Shown here one piece after another: positions 6,673-13,844 of a stretch of 33,502 nt of DNA. The translations under genes and the position numbers were made by a program. Each line of letters starts with the position of its first letter. Within the stretch, counting starts at the first letter, position 1. Below the pieces are notes generated by a model. That model ran no database searches, was not told the DNA's origin, and was given only the letters and a program-made list of their open reading frames with translations. The stretch is from the NCBI GenBank assembly GCA_019118765.1, contig DWYI01000055.1, positions 1 through 33,502 of the forward strand, read 5' to 3'. This DNA comes from Candidatus Allofournierella merdavium (GTDB lineage: Bacteria; Bacillota; Clostridia; Oscillospirales; Ruminococcaceae).

Positions 6673-7989
6673 TCAGATCCGGTCGAAATACATCTGCATC
6701 TCGTATTCATGGGGATTTTCCGCCCCGGCGTAGGCCGCAGCGGCCCGCTGCTTCTGGGCGAGATAGGTGTTCAACAGACGCTGGGGAAGAGTCTGCTGCA
6801 GGAAGCGGCTCTCGCCCGCGGCCTTCACCGCCTGGGCCAGGCTGGTCGGCAGCGTGGCGCACACCGGCCCGGCTCCGCCGCCCGCGAAGAGGTCGCGGTC
6901 GGAGGCAGGCGGCAGCGGCAGCCCGTCCCGGATGCCCTCCATGCCGGCTTCCAGCAGCAGCGCGGTGACATAGTAGGGGTTGCAGGCCGGGTCGGGACTG
7001 CGCAGTTCCATGCGGCAATCGGCCCCGGTGGCCGCCGGCACCCGCACCAGCGAGGAGCGGTTCTGGCAGGACCAGCTCACGGTGCCCGGCGCCTCGCAGC
7101 AGCCCAGCCGCAGATAGGAACCCGGCAGCGGGTTGGAGAACACCGTCAGTTCCGGCACACGGCGCAGGATGCCCGCCAGAAAAGCCGCCGCCACCGGATC
7201 CGGTTTGTCCTTGAAATTTTCAAAGAGGTTGCGCCCGTCCTTGATCACCGAGAAGTTCAAATGCAGGCCGTTGCCGCTCTTGTTCGGCAGCGGTTTGGGC
7301 AGGAAGGAGGCATACAGACCGTGCTGGCCGGCGATGGCCTTGACCACCGTGTGCACCGTCATCAGATCGTCCGCCGCCTGCAGGGGCGAGGCGCAGCGGA
7401 AGTCGATCTCGTTTTGTCCCGGACCCTGTTCGTGGTGGCTGCGCTCGGGCTGGATGCCCATCTCCTCCAGCGTCAGGCAGATGTTCCGGCGCACGTTCTC
7501 CCCCCGGTCGATGGGGGCCAGATCAAAATAGCCGCCCTGGTCAAAGGGAATGCGGGTGGGCTGGCCGTGCTCGTCGGTCTCGAAGAGATAAAACTCACAC
7601 TCCGGCCCCACCAGAAAGCTGTAGCCGGCCTGGGCCGCGGCCTGTTCGGTGCGGCGTAGCAGCGCCCGGCCGTCGCCCTCAAAGGGGCGGCCGTCGGGGT
7701 AGCGCACGTCGCAGAACAGCCGTCCCACACAGCCTTCGCTGGGCCGCCAGGGCAGCAGGGCGAAGGTGTCCAGGTCCGGCGTGAGGAACAGATCGGACTC
7801 CGCCACATTGGCAAACCCGGGGATGGCGGAGGCGTCAAACGACACCCCCTGCTCCGCGGCGTGGCGCAGCTGGCTGGACATGATGGCGATGTTTTTCTGC
7901 ACGCCGAACATGTCGCAGAATGCCAGACGGATGAATTTGATGTCGTTTTCCTCCACGAACCGGAGGAGTTGGTCAAGGGTGTGGGTCAT
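6673..7989 (-). CDS. glnA: Glutamine synthetase, type I (short form)
   Basis: The 438-residue protein makes glutamine from glutamate, ammonia and ATP. It has the beta-grasp N-terminal domain and the catalytic signatures: the glutamate-rich SHHEQGPGQNEIDF, the metal/ATP region GNGLHLNFS, NPLPGSYLRLG for the glutamate site, and RMELRSPDPACNPY near the C terminus. Its length fits the GSI-alpha group of Bacillota, which lacks the adenylylation insert. ATG 7989 follows AAAGGAGGGG. Some residues in NPLPGSYLRLGCCEAPG differ from the usual NSYKRL-type sequence, so a divergent substrate cannot be fully excluded. It is co-transcribed with the ANTAR gene and controlled by the leader attenuator; a second, unrelated glutamine synthetase (glnN) lies 3.3 kb away. 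Confidence 0.88.
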   Translation of the reverse strand: MTHTLDQLLRFVEENDIKFIRLAFCDMFGVQKNIAIMSSQLRHAAEQGVSFDASAIPGFANVAESDLFLTPDLDTFALLPWRPSEGCVGRLFCDVRYPDGRPFEGDGRALLRRTEQAAAQAGYSFLVGPECEFYLFETDEHGQPTRIPFDQGGYFDLAPIDRGENVRRNICLTLEEMGIQPERSHHEQGPGQNEIDFRCASPLQAADDLMTVHTVVKAIAGQHGLYASFLPKPLPNKSGNGLHLNFSVIKDGRNLFENFKDKPDPVAAAFLAGILRRVPELTVFSNPLPGSYLRLGCCEAPGTVSWSCQNRSSLVRVPAATGADCRMELRSPDPACNPYYVTALLLEAGMEGIRDGLPLPPASDRDLFAGGGAGPVCATLPTSLAQAVKAAGESRFLQQTLPQRLLNTYLAQKQRAAAAYAGAENPHEYEMQMYFDRI

Positions 7990-8024
7990 GAAGATCCCCC
8001 TCCTTTAAAAGCGGTGAAAATTGC

Positions 8025-8070
8025 AAAAAGCGCTGCGTTGCCCTTGGGGGAGAACGCAGCGCCTTTGCTG
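8025..8070 (-). promoter_or_regulatory. ANTAR-type attenuator in the glnA leader
   Basis: On the minus strand CAGC-AAAGGC-GCTG (8057-8070) forms a hexaloop hairpin with A1 and G4. Its 3' half is also the start of a perfect terminator: GCGCTGCGTT (8053-8062) pairs with AACGCAGCGC (8030-8039), then TTTTTG. The hairpin begins about 15 bases after the -10 box. Confidence 0.85.
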
Positions 8071-8084
8071 TTTCGATCAATGGT

Positions 8085-8113
8085 ATTATACCCGTCCGCG
8101 GCCGCCGCGTCAA
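8085..8113 (-). promoter_or_regulatory. Sigma-A promoter of glnA
   Basis: On the minus strand TTGACG (8108-8113), a 17-base spacer and TATAAT (8085-8090). It is close to consensus and places the start of transcription just before the attenuator. Confidence 0.85.
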
Positions 8114-8158
8114 GGGGAGCCGGCGATGTTTTTGTGTGCCCCGGCGCAGGCGGCGCGA

Positions 8159-8187
8159 TTGACAACCGGCCGGCGGAATGCTATTCT
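8159..8187 (+). promoter_or_regulatory. Sigma-A promoter of dapL
   Basis: TTGACA (8159-8164), a 17-base spacer and TATTCT (8182-8187). It is divergent from the glnA promoter, with about 45 bases between the two -35 boxes. Confidence 0.85.
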
Positions 8188-8192
8188 AAAAA

Positions 8193-8257
8193 GGAACAAC
8201 GGCGTTCCGGCTGTCCCGCCCCGCGGGTCGGCAGCGGGCGTCGTTTGCCTATTTTAT
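8193..8257 (+). promoter_or_regulatory. ANTAR-type attenuator in the dapL leader
   Basis: GGAAC-AACGGC-GTTCC (8193-8208) is a five-pair hairpin with a hexaloop carrying A1 and G4, at the predicted transcript start. The competing fold pairs AACGGCG (8198-8204) with CGTCGTT (8239-8245, one G-U) around an inner CCCGC/GCGGG hairpin. The following U-tract (TTTGCCTATTTTATG) is interrupted, so this terminator is weaker than the others. Confidence 0.7.
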
Positions 8258-8283
8258 GCCCCCGGGGCGAAAGGACAGAGACC

Positions 8284-9474
8284 ATGAGACAAATCATCAA
8301 TCATTCCTTTGACGCGATCCCGAAAAGCTATCTCTTCAGCGAGGTGGCCCGGCGGGTGGCGGCCTTCCGCGAAGCCCATCCCGACCGAAAACTGATCCCC
8401 ATGGGCATCGGCGACGTGACGCGTCCCCTGCGCCGGCCGGTGATCGACGCGCTGGAAAAAGCCGCCGAGGAGCAGACCCATGCCGAAACCTTCCACGGGT
8501 ACGGCCCCGAACAGGGCTACGACTTCCTGCGCCAGGCGGTGCTGCGCCACTACGCCGGATTCGGGGTGACGCTGGACCTGGCGGACATCTTCATCAGCGA
8601 CGGCGCCAAAAGCGATCTGGGCAACCTGCCGGACCTGTTCAGCGATCAGTGCAAAGTGCTGCTGCCCGACCCGGTCTACCCTGTTTACCGGGATTCCAAC
8701 CTGATGGCCGGCCGGGATGTGGCCTACATCGCCGCCACCCGCGCCAACGGCTTTGCGCCGCTGCCGGACGACAGCCTCCACGCCGATCTGGTGTATCTGT
8801 GCAGCCCGTCCAACCCCACCGGCTCGGCCTACACCCGCGAGCAGCTGAAGGTCTGGGTGGACTGGGCCCTTGCGAACGACGCGGTCATCCTCTACGACGC
8901 GGCGTATGAGTGCTTCATCCGGGACGACCTGCCCCACAGCATCTACGAGGTGGAGGGCGCGAAGGATTGCGCCATCGAGGTGTGCAGCCTGAGCAAGACC
9001 GCCGGTTTCACCGGGATGCGCTGCGGTTACACGGTGGTGCCGCACACGCTGGCGCGGGAGGGCATGAACCTGCACGATCTGTGGCTGCGGCGCCAGTGCA
9101 CCAAGATGAACGGCGTGGCCTATCCCATCCAGCGGGCTGCCGAGGCGGTGTTCACCCCCGAGGGAATGGCCGCCTGCAAAGAGGACATCGCCGCCTATCT
9201 GCGGGCCGCCGGCATCGTGGCCGCCGCCATGGACGAACTGGGCATCTGGTACTGCGGCGGCAAAAACTCCCCTTACATCTGGCTGGAGTGCCCCAAGGGG
9301 ATGGACTCCTGGCAGTTCTTTGACGCCCTTCTGGAAAAGGCCGGCGTCATCGGCACGCCGGGCAGCGGTTTTGGCGAGAACGGCGAGGGCTATTTCCGCC
9401 TGTCCGCCTTCTCCGGCGAGGAGAACGCCCGCGTCGCCATGGAGCAGATGACCGCCTGGCTGCGGAGCCTGTAA
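8284..9474 (+). CDS. dapL: LL-diaminopimelate aminotransferase-like class I/II aminotransferase
   Basis: The 396-residue PLP enzyme matches DapL from the start (KSYLFSEVARRV, LIPMGIGDVTRPL). DapL converts tetrahydrodipicolinate and glutamate to LL-diaminopimelate for lysine and peptidoglycan. The PLP lysine is K238 in SLSKTAGFTGMRCGY; the cofactor is also held by SPSNPTG (174-180) and by the D and Y of ILYDAAY. ATG 8284 follows AAAGGA. No other lysine gene is nearby; it stands divergent from glnA behind its own ANTAR-type attenuator, so its glutamate use may be the reason for co-control. A different amino-group acceptor remains possible. Confidence 0.9.
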   Translation: MRQIINHSFDAIPKSYLFSEVARRVAAFREAHPDRKLIPMGIGDVTRPLRRPVIDALEKAAEEQTHAETFHGYGPEQGYDFLRQAVLRHYAGFGVTLDLADIFISDGAKSDLGNLPDLFSDQCKVLLPDPVYPVYRDSNLMAGRDVAYIAATRANGFAPLPDDSLHADLVYLCSPSNPTGSAYTREQLKVWVDWALANDAVILYDAAYECFIRDDLPHSIYEVEGAKDCAIEVCSLSKTAGFTGMRCGYTVVPHTLAREGMNLHDLWLRRQCTKMNGVAYPIQRAAEAVFTPEGMAACKEDIAAYLRAAGIVAAAMDELGIWYCGGKNSPYIWLECPKGMDSWQFFDALLEKAGVIGTPGSGFGENGEGYFRLSAFSGEENARVAMEQMTAWLRSL

Positions 9475-9492
9475 GGCCGACGTTGCAAACAA

Positions 9493-9526
9493 GGCCCCCG
9501 GCAGACGCCGGGGGCCTCGTCTTTTC
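9493..9526 (+). terminator. Terminator of dapL
   Basis: GGCCCCCGGC (9493-9502) pairs with GCCGGGGGCC (9507-9516), followed by TCGTCTTTTCTG. Confidence 0.85.
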
Positions 9527-9546
9527 TGCTTCTTTGCACCACGGGT

Positions 9547-9584
9547 AAAACAGCGCCCCGCGGCCTGTCCGCGGGGCGCTGTTT
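9547..9584 (-). terminator. Terminator of pyrG
   Basis: The arms at 9548-9563 and 9569-9584 pair perfectly over 16 bases and end in TTTTAC on the minus strand. It lies just after the pyrG stop codon. Confidence 0.85.
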
Positions 9585-9587
9585 CTG

Positions 9588-11189
9588 TTACTTTTGATGG
9601 GCAAGGCTCGCCGCCACAAACTCGCGGAAGATGGGCTGGGGCCGGTCCGGCCGGCTCTTGAACTCCGGATGATACTGCACGCCCACGAAGAAGGGGTGAT
9701 CGGGCAGTTCCATGGCCTCCACCAGCCGGCCGTCGGGCGACAGGCCGCTGAATACCACCCCCGCCTCGCTCAGGGTGGCGCGGAACTCATTGCTCACCTC
9801 ATAGCGGTGGCGATGGCGCTCGCTGATGATGTTCTGGTTATAGATGCGATACAGCAGAGTGCCGGGCTGTACCACACACGGGTAGGCGCCCAGCCGCATG
9901 GTGCCGCCCTTGGGCAGGTTGCCCTGCTGGTCCGGCATCAGGTCGATGACGCAGGCATTGCCCTCGGGATCAAATTCCCGGGAATTTGCCCGCGGCAGGC
10001 CGGCCAGGGCGCGGGCCGCGTCGATCACCGCGATCTGCATCCCGAGGCAGATGCCAAAGTAGGGCACCTTGTTCCGGCGGGCAAAGTCCGCCGCCAGCAC
10101 CATGCCCTCGATGCCCCGCTCGCCAAAGCCGCCGGGCACCAGGATGCCGTCCGCATGGGCGAGGCGGGCGTCCACCGTTTCCGGGGTGAGCTGCTCGGAA
10201 TCCACCCAGTCCAGCTTCACGGCGGCGTCGTTGGCGTAGCCCGCATGGTTGAGAGCCTCCACCACCGAGAGATAGGCATCGTGCAGTTCCACATACTTGC
10301 CCACAATGGCGATGTTGACCTTCTTTTCCAGGCTGCCGATGCGCTGGCACAGCGCCGACCACTTGGAAAGATCGGGCTCCGCCGTATCGAAGCCCAGCCG
10401 CTTGCAGACCAGGTCGTCCAGCCCGGCGGCGTGCAGCATCAGCGGCACCTCGTAGAGGCTGCCCAAGGTGCGGTTCTCAATGACACAGTCCGGCTCCACG
10501 TTGCAGAAAGCCGCCAGCTTCTGCAGGATGCCCTCCTCCAGCGGTTCGTCGCACCGGGCGATGATGACGTCCGGCATGATGCCCATGCTCTGCAGCTCCC
10601 GCACCGAGTGCTGGGCGGGTTTTGTTTTGTGCTCGCCGGAGCACTTGAGCCAGGGCACCAGCACCACATGAAGGAACATGCAGTTTTCCCGGCCCTTTTC
10701 CCGGCTGATCTGGCGCAGCGCCTCCAGGAAGGGCTGGCTTTCGATGTCGCCGATGGTGCCGCCGATCTCGGTGATCACCACGTCGGCACCGGTGTAATCG
10801 CCCAGGCCGTAGACGAATTGTTTGATCTCGCCGGTGATGTGGGGGATGGTCTGCACGGTGCGGCCCAGGTACTCGCCCGCCCGCTCCTTGTGCAGCACGT
10901 TCCAGTACACCCGGCCGCTGGTGAGGTTGGACAGCTTGTTCAGGTCCTCATCGATGAACCGCTCATAGTGCCCCAGGTCCAGGTCGGTCTCCACCCCGTC
11001 CTCGGTGACGAAGACCTCGCCGTGCTGGTACGGGCTCATGGTGCCCGGGTCCACGTTGATGTACGGATCCAGCTTCTGCGCGGCCACCTTGAGCCCTCGC
11101 TGTTTGAGCAACCGGCCCAGGCTGGCCGCGCTGATGCCCTTGCCCAGGCCAGACACCACGCCGCCGGTCACAAATATGTGTTTTGCCAT
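9588..11189 (-). CDS. pyrG: CTP synthase
   Basis: The 533-residue enzyme aminates UTP to CTP using glutamine. The N-terminal synthetase domain is clear ([19 protein letters not shown], then [22 protein letters not shown] and [12 protein letters not shown]), and the C-terminal glutaminase has the nucleophile Cys near residue 383 in FGICLGMQ and the late HPEF. ATG 11189 follows GGGGAG; the longer frame enters the leader terminator. It sits directly downstream of glnN on the same strand but has its own promoter and an attenuator with an ANTAR hexaloop. The leader does not show the initial GGG-C tract of the Bacillus pyrG CTP-sensing attenuator, so control appears switched to nitrogen status. Confidence 0.96.
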   Translation of the reverse strand: MAKHIFVTGGVVSGLGKGISAASLGRLLKQRGLKVAAQKLDPYINVDPGTMSPYQHGEVFVTEDGVETDLDLGHYERFIDEDLNKLSNLTSGRVYWNVLHKERAGEYLGRTVQTIPHITGEIKQFVYGLGDYTGADVVITEIGGTIGDIESQPFLEALRQISREKGRENCMFLHVVLVPWLKCSGEHKTKPAQHSVRELQSMGIMPDVIIARCDEPLEEGILQKLAAFCNVEPDCVIENRTLGSLYEVPLMLHAAGLDDLVCKRLGFDTAEPDLSKWSALCQRIGSLEKKVNIAIVGKYVELHDAYLSVVEALNHAGYANDAAVKLDWVDSEQLTPETVDARLAHADGILVPGGFGERGIEGMVLAADFARRNKVPYFGICLGMQIAVIDAARALAGLPRANSREFDPEGNACVIDLMPDQQGNLPKGGTMRLGAYPCVVQPGTLLYRIYNQNIISERHRHRYEVSNEFRATLSEAGVVFSGLSPDGRLVEAMELPDHPFFVGVQYHPEFKSRPDRPQPIFREFVAASLAHQK

Positions 11190-11220
11190 GATGATGCACT
11201 CCCCTGTTCGCTGCGATTTT

Positions 11221-11283
11221 GCAAAAAAAGTGAGGGAATCCACCGCCCCGCCGAGCGAGGCGGAACGATGGACTCCCTTGTCC
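11221..11283 (-). promoter_or_regulatory. ANTAR-type attenuator in the pyrG leader
   Basis: On the minus strand GGAC-AAGGGA-GTCC (11270-11283) is a hexaloop hairpin with A1 and G4. The overlapping terminator pairs AGGGAGTCCA (11269-11278) with TGGATTCCCT (11233-11242, one G-U) around a CCGCC/GGCGG hairpin and ends CACTTTTTTTGC. It would also stop transcripts arriving from glnN. Confidence 0.8.
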
Positions 11284-11295
11284 TAACGAGGAAAT

Positions 11296-11325
11296 ATTAT
11301 AAAGCTTGCGATGGGGATTTGTCAA
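11296..11325 (-). promoter_or_regulatory. Sigma-A promoter of pyrG
   Basis: On the minus strand TTGACA (11320-11325), an 18-base spacer and TATAAT (11296-11301). It begins six bases past the glnN stop codon. Confidence 0.8.
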
Positions 11326-11331
11326 CCAAAA

Positions 11332-13431
11332 TCACACAGAAAACAGCAGTTCGGTGTAATCGGGGTAGGGCAGCGAACCGGCGGGCAGATACGCCTCGGC
11401 GGCGTCGGCGCCCTTGCGCACAGCGTCCATGTCCGGCAGGATCGTGTCGCGGTAGAAGCAGGCAGCCTCCTGGCCGTTGCCCAGTTCCTCGGCCTGGGCC
11501 AGATCCTTCTCCAGCTTCTTCTGGGCGGCGGTGATCTCCTGATAGTAGCCGGCCAGCGTTTCCAGTTCGCCCTGCTGGGCCCCGCAGGGCACCGTGGCCG
11601 CCACCGCTTTGCAGGCGGCGATGTCGCCGGCAAGGCTGTTCATGGTGGACAGCACCGCGGGCAGGAACTGCTGACGGACCATCATGCCCATGGTCTTTGC
11701 CTCCACATGCAGGGTCTTGCAGTAGTTCTCCAGCAGGATGGTGTAGCGGGAACGGACTTCTCCCTCTGTGAAGATGTTGTGAGAGGTGAACAGGCGGATG
11801 TTCTTCTCCGCCACCATCTGCGGCAGCGCCTCGGGGGTGGAGCGCAGGTTGTACAGGCCCCGCTTTTCCGCCTCGGCCACCCACTCGTCGGTGTAGCCGT
11901 TGCCGTTGAAGATGACCTTCTTGTGCTTCTTGATGGCACGCTTCACCAGTTCATGCACGGCAGAATCCATCTGGTCGGGGGCGGCGTCCTTCAGCTCGTC
12001 GTAGAACTCCCGCAGGGCCTGGGCCACGGCGGTGTTCAGCACCACGTTGGGGCCGGACACCGACAGAGAGGAGCCGGGCATACGGAACTCGAACTTGTTG
12101 CCGGTGAAGGCGAAGGGGCTGGTGCGGTTGCGGTCGGTGGTGTCCTTGAAGAACTGGGGGATCACCGAGGTGCCCATCTGCATGGCCACCTTCTCCTGCT
12201 TGCCGAAGTACTCGTCGTTCTCGATGGACTTCAGCACGGCGGTGAGTTCGTCGCCCAAAAAGACGGACACGATGGCCGGAGGCGCCTCGTTGGCACCCAG
12301 GCGGTGATCGTTGCCCGCGCTGGCCACCGATACCCGCAGCAGGTCGGCGTACTCGTCCACCGCCTTGATCACCGCCATCAGGAACACCAGGAACTTGGTG
12401 TTCTCGGCGGGGGTGCGGCCCGGATACAGCAGGTTGGAGCCGGTGTTGGTGATCAGCGACCAGTTGTTGTGCTTGCCGGAGCCGTTGATGCCGTCAAAGG
12501 GTTTTTCGTGCAGCAGGCAGGTCAGGCCGTGGCGGTCGGCCACCAGCTTCATCATCTCCATGGTCAGCTGGTTGTGATCCACGGCGATGTTGGCGGTGTC
12601 AAAGACCGGGGCCAACTCGTGCTGGGCCGGGGCCACCTCGTTGTGTTTGGTCTTGGCGGGCACGCCCAGCTTCCACAACTCCTCGTCCAGGTCGTGCATG
12701 AAGGCGGCCACACGGGGACGCAGCGCGCCAAAGTAGTGATCTTCCATCTCCTGCCCCTTGGGCGCGGGAGCGCCCAGCAGGGTGCGGCCGGTGAACACCA
12801 GATCCTTGCGCTTTTCGTACATCGCCTTATCCACCAGGAAATACTCCTGCTCCGGCCCGATGGTGGTGGACACGCCGGTCACCGCCTCGTCGCCCAGCAG
12901 GTGCAGGATGCGCACCGCCTCGTGGCTCAGGGTCTCCATCGAACGCAGCAGCGGGGTCTTTTTGTCCAGCGCTTCGCCGCTGTAGGAGCAGAAGGCGGTG
13001 GGGATGTAGAGGGTGCCGTCCTTGATGAAGGCGGGGCTGGTGGGGTCCCAGGCGGTGTAGCCCCGGGCCTCAAAGGTGGCGCGCAGGCCGCCGGAAGGGA
13101 AGCTGGAGGCATCCGGCTCGCCCTTGATGAGCTCCTTGCCGGAGAAGTCCATGATGACCTCGCCGTTGCCCACCGGGGAGATGAAGCTGTCGTGCTTTTC
13201 GGCGGTGAAGCCGGTCATGGGCTGGAACCAGTGGGTGAAATGGGTGGCGCCGTGCTCCACGGCCCACTCCTTCATGGCCACCGCCACCGCGTTGGCCACA
13301 CTGCGCTCCAGGGGCAGATTCTCGTCGATGGTCTTGCGCAGGGCCTTATAGACGTCCTTGGGCAGCTTTTCCCGCATCACCCGGTCGCCAAACACGAGGC
13401 TGCCGTACAGTTCAGGCACATTCTTTGACAT
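11332..13431 (-). CDS. glnN: Glutamine synthetase type III
   Basis: The 699-residue enzyme is of the large GSIII class found in Clostridia, Bacteroidetes and cyanobacteria. It shows the GSIII-specific regions FTHWFQPMTG near residue 70, TTIGPEQEYFLV, the metal/glutamate site AKTKHNEVAPAQHELAP and LLHEKPFDGINGSGKHNNWSL. The C-terminal part has the ENxRLF-type helix (AEKNIRLFTSHNIFTE) and a long helical tail. ATG 13431 follows AAAGGAG; the longer frame covers the attenuator. It is divergent from gltB, the two sharing a 413-base regulatory region. Glutamine made here feeds GltBD, AsnB, PyrG and HisH in this window. There is no separate terminator after it, only the pyrG attenuator. Confidence 0.95.
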   Translation of the reverse strand: MSKNVPELYGSLVFGDRVMREKLPKDVYKALRKTIDENLPLERSVANAVAVAMKEWAVEHGATHFTHWFQPMTGFTAEKHDSFISPVGNGEVIMDFSGKELIKGEPDASSFPSGGLRATFEARGYTAWDPTSPAFIKDGTLYIPTAFCSYSGEALDKKTPLLRSMETLSHEAVRILHLLGDEAVTGVSTTIGPEQEYFLVDKAMYEKRKDLVFTGRTLLGAPAPKGQEMEDHYFGALRPRVAAFMHDLDEELWKLGVPAKTKHNEVAPAQHELAPVFDTANIAVDHNQLTMEMMKLVADRHGLTCLLHEKPFDGINGSGKHNNWSLITNTGSNLLYPGRTPAENTKFLVFLMAVIKAVDEYADLLRVSVASAGNDHRLGANEAPPAIVSVFLGDELTAVLKSIENDEYFGKQEKVAMQMGTSVIPQFFKDTTDRNRTSPFAFTGNKFEFRMPGSSLSVSGPNVVLNTAVAQALREFYDELKDAAPDQMDSAVHELVKRAIKKHKKVIFNGNGYTDEWVAEAEKRGLYNLRSTPEALPQMVAEKNIRLFTSHNIFTEGEVRSRYTILLENYCKTLHVEAKTMGMMVRQQFLPAVLSTMNSLAGDIAACKAVAATVPCGAQQGELETLAGYYQEITAAQKKLEKDLAQAEELGNGQEAACFYRDTILPDMDAVRKGADAAEAYLPAGSLPYPDYTELLFSV

Positions 13432-13482
13432 AAAACAGCTCTCCTTTCCGGTTCGCGCCCCGCCGGCATGCCGTCGGGCACG

Positions 13483-13529
13483 AAAAAACGGCGCCCCCGG
13501 ATGAAACATCCGAAAGCGCCGTTGCTTTC
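13483..13529 (-). promoter_or_regulatory. ANTAR-type attenuator in the glnN leader
   Basis: On the minus strand GAAAGC-AACGGC-GCTTTC (13512-13529) is a six-pair hairpin with a hexaloop carrying A1 and G4, the clearest in the window. The overlapping terminator pairs ACGGCGC (13516-13522) with GCGCCGT (13488-13494) and ends in TTTTTT. The hairpin starts about 11 bases after the -10 box, i.e. near +4. Confidence 0.88.
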
Positions 13530-13539
13530 TATGGGTGAA

Positions 13540-13567
13540 AGTATACTCCTTTTTTTCGCCTTGTCAA
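13540..13567 (-). promoter_or_regulatory. Sigma-A promoter of glnN
   Basis: On the minus strand TTGACA (13562-13567), a 16-base spacer and TATACT (13540-13545). Confidence 0.8.
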
Positions 13568-13728
13568 CACCCTTTTTGGGCGGCGGGCAAAATGTACGGG
13601 CATCCCCTCCCCACGGCCCTATAATGTATTTTATTCCATTTTCCCGCACTTTACTGCCGCAAATTGCTAAAGCCTCACCTTTTTACGGGCCTGTTTTTTC
13701 GCAAAATGCCGATTCTCACAAAATTTGC

Positions 13729-13758
13729 TTTACAAACCGCGGGCAAAGAGCGTATGAT
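13729..13758 (+). promoter_or_regulatory. Promoter of gltB-gltD-asnB
   Basis: TTTACA (13729-13734), an 18-base spacer and TATGAT (13753-13758), just ahead of the attenuator. The stretch 13568-13728, between this and the glnN promoter, is AT-rich and holds an unpaired TATAAT at 13620-13625 but no other clear feature. Confidence 0.65.
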
Positions 13759-13765
13759 GAAACAC

Positions 13766-13825
13766 GACAAAGGCGTCAAAGGCCCCTTTCGAGGGGCTTT
13801 GGTGTTTTTGTCTTTTTTTATTTTG
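13766..13825 (+). promoter_or_regulatory. ANTAR-type attenuator in the gltB leader
   Basis: GAC-AAAGGC-GTC (13766-13777) has the same hexaloop as glnA but only three stem pairs, making it the weakest example. The terminator begins at its last base: CAAAGGCCCC (13777-13786) pairs with GGGGCTTTG (13793-13801) with one bulge, followed by TGTTTTTGTCTTTTTTT. Confidence 0.6.
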
Positions 13826-13844
13826 CAAAACGGGAGGTACTGCC

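Noticed and set aside
9594-13428. Long plus-strand frames opposite pyrG and glnN
   Set aside because: Both cover well-supported minus-strand genes and have no protein-like features.
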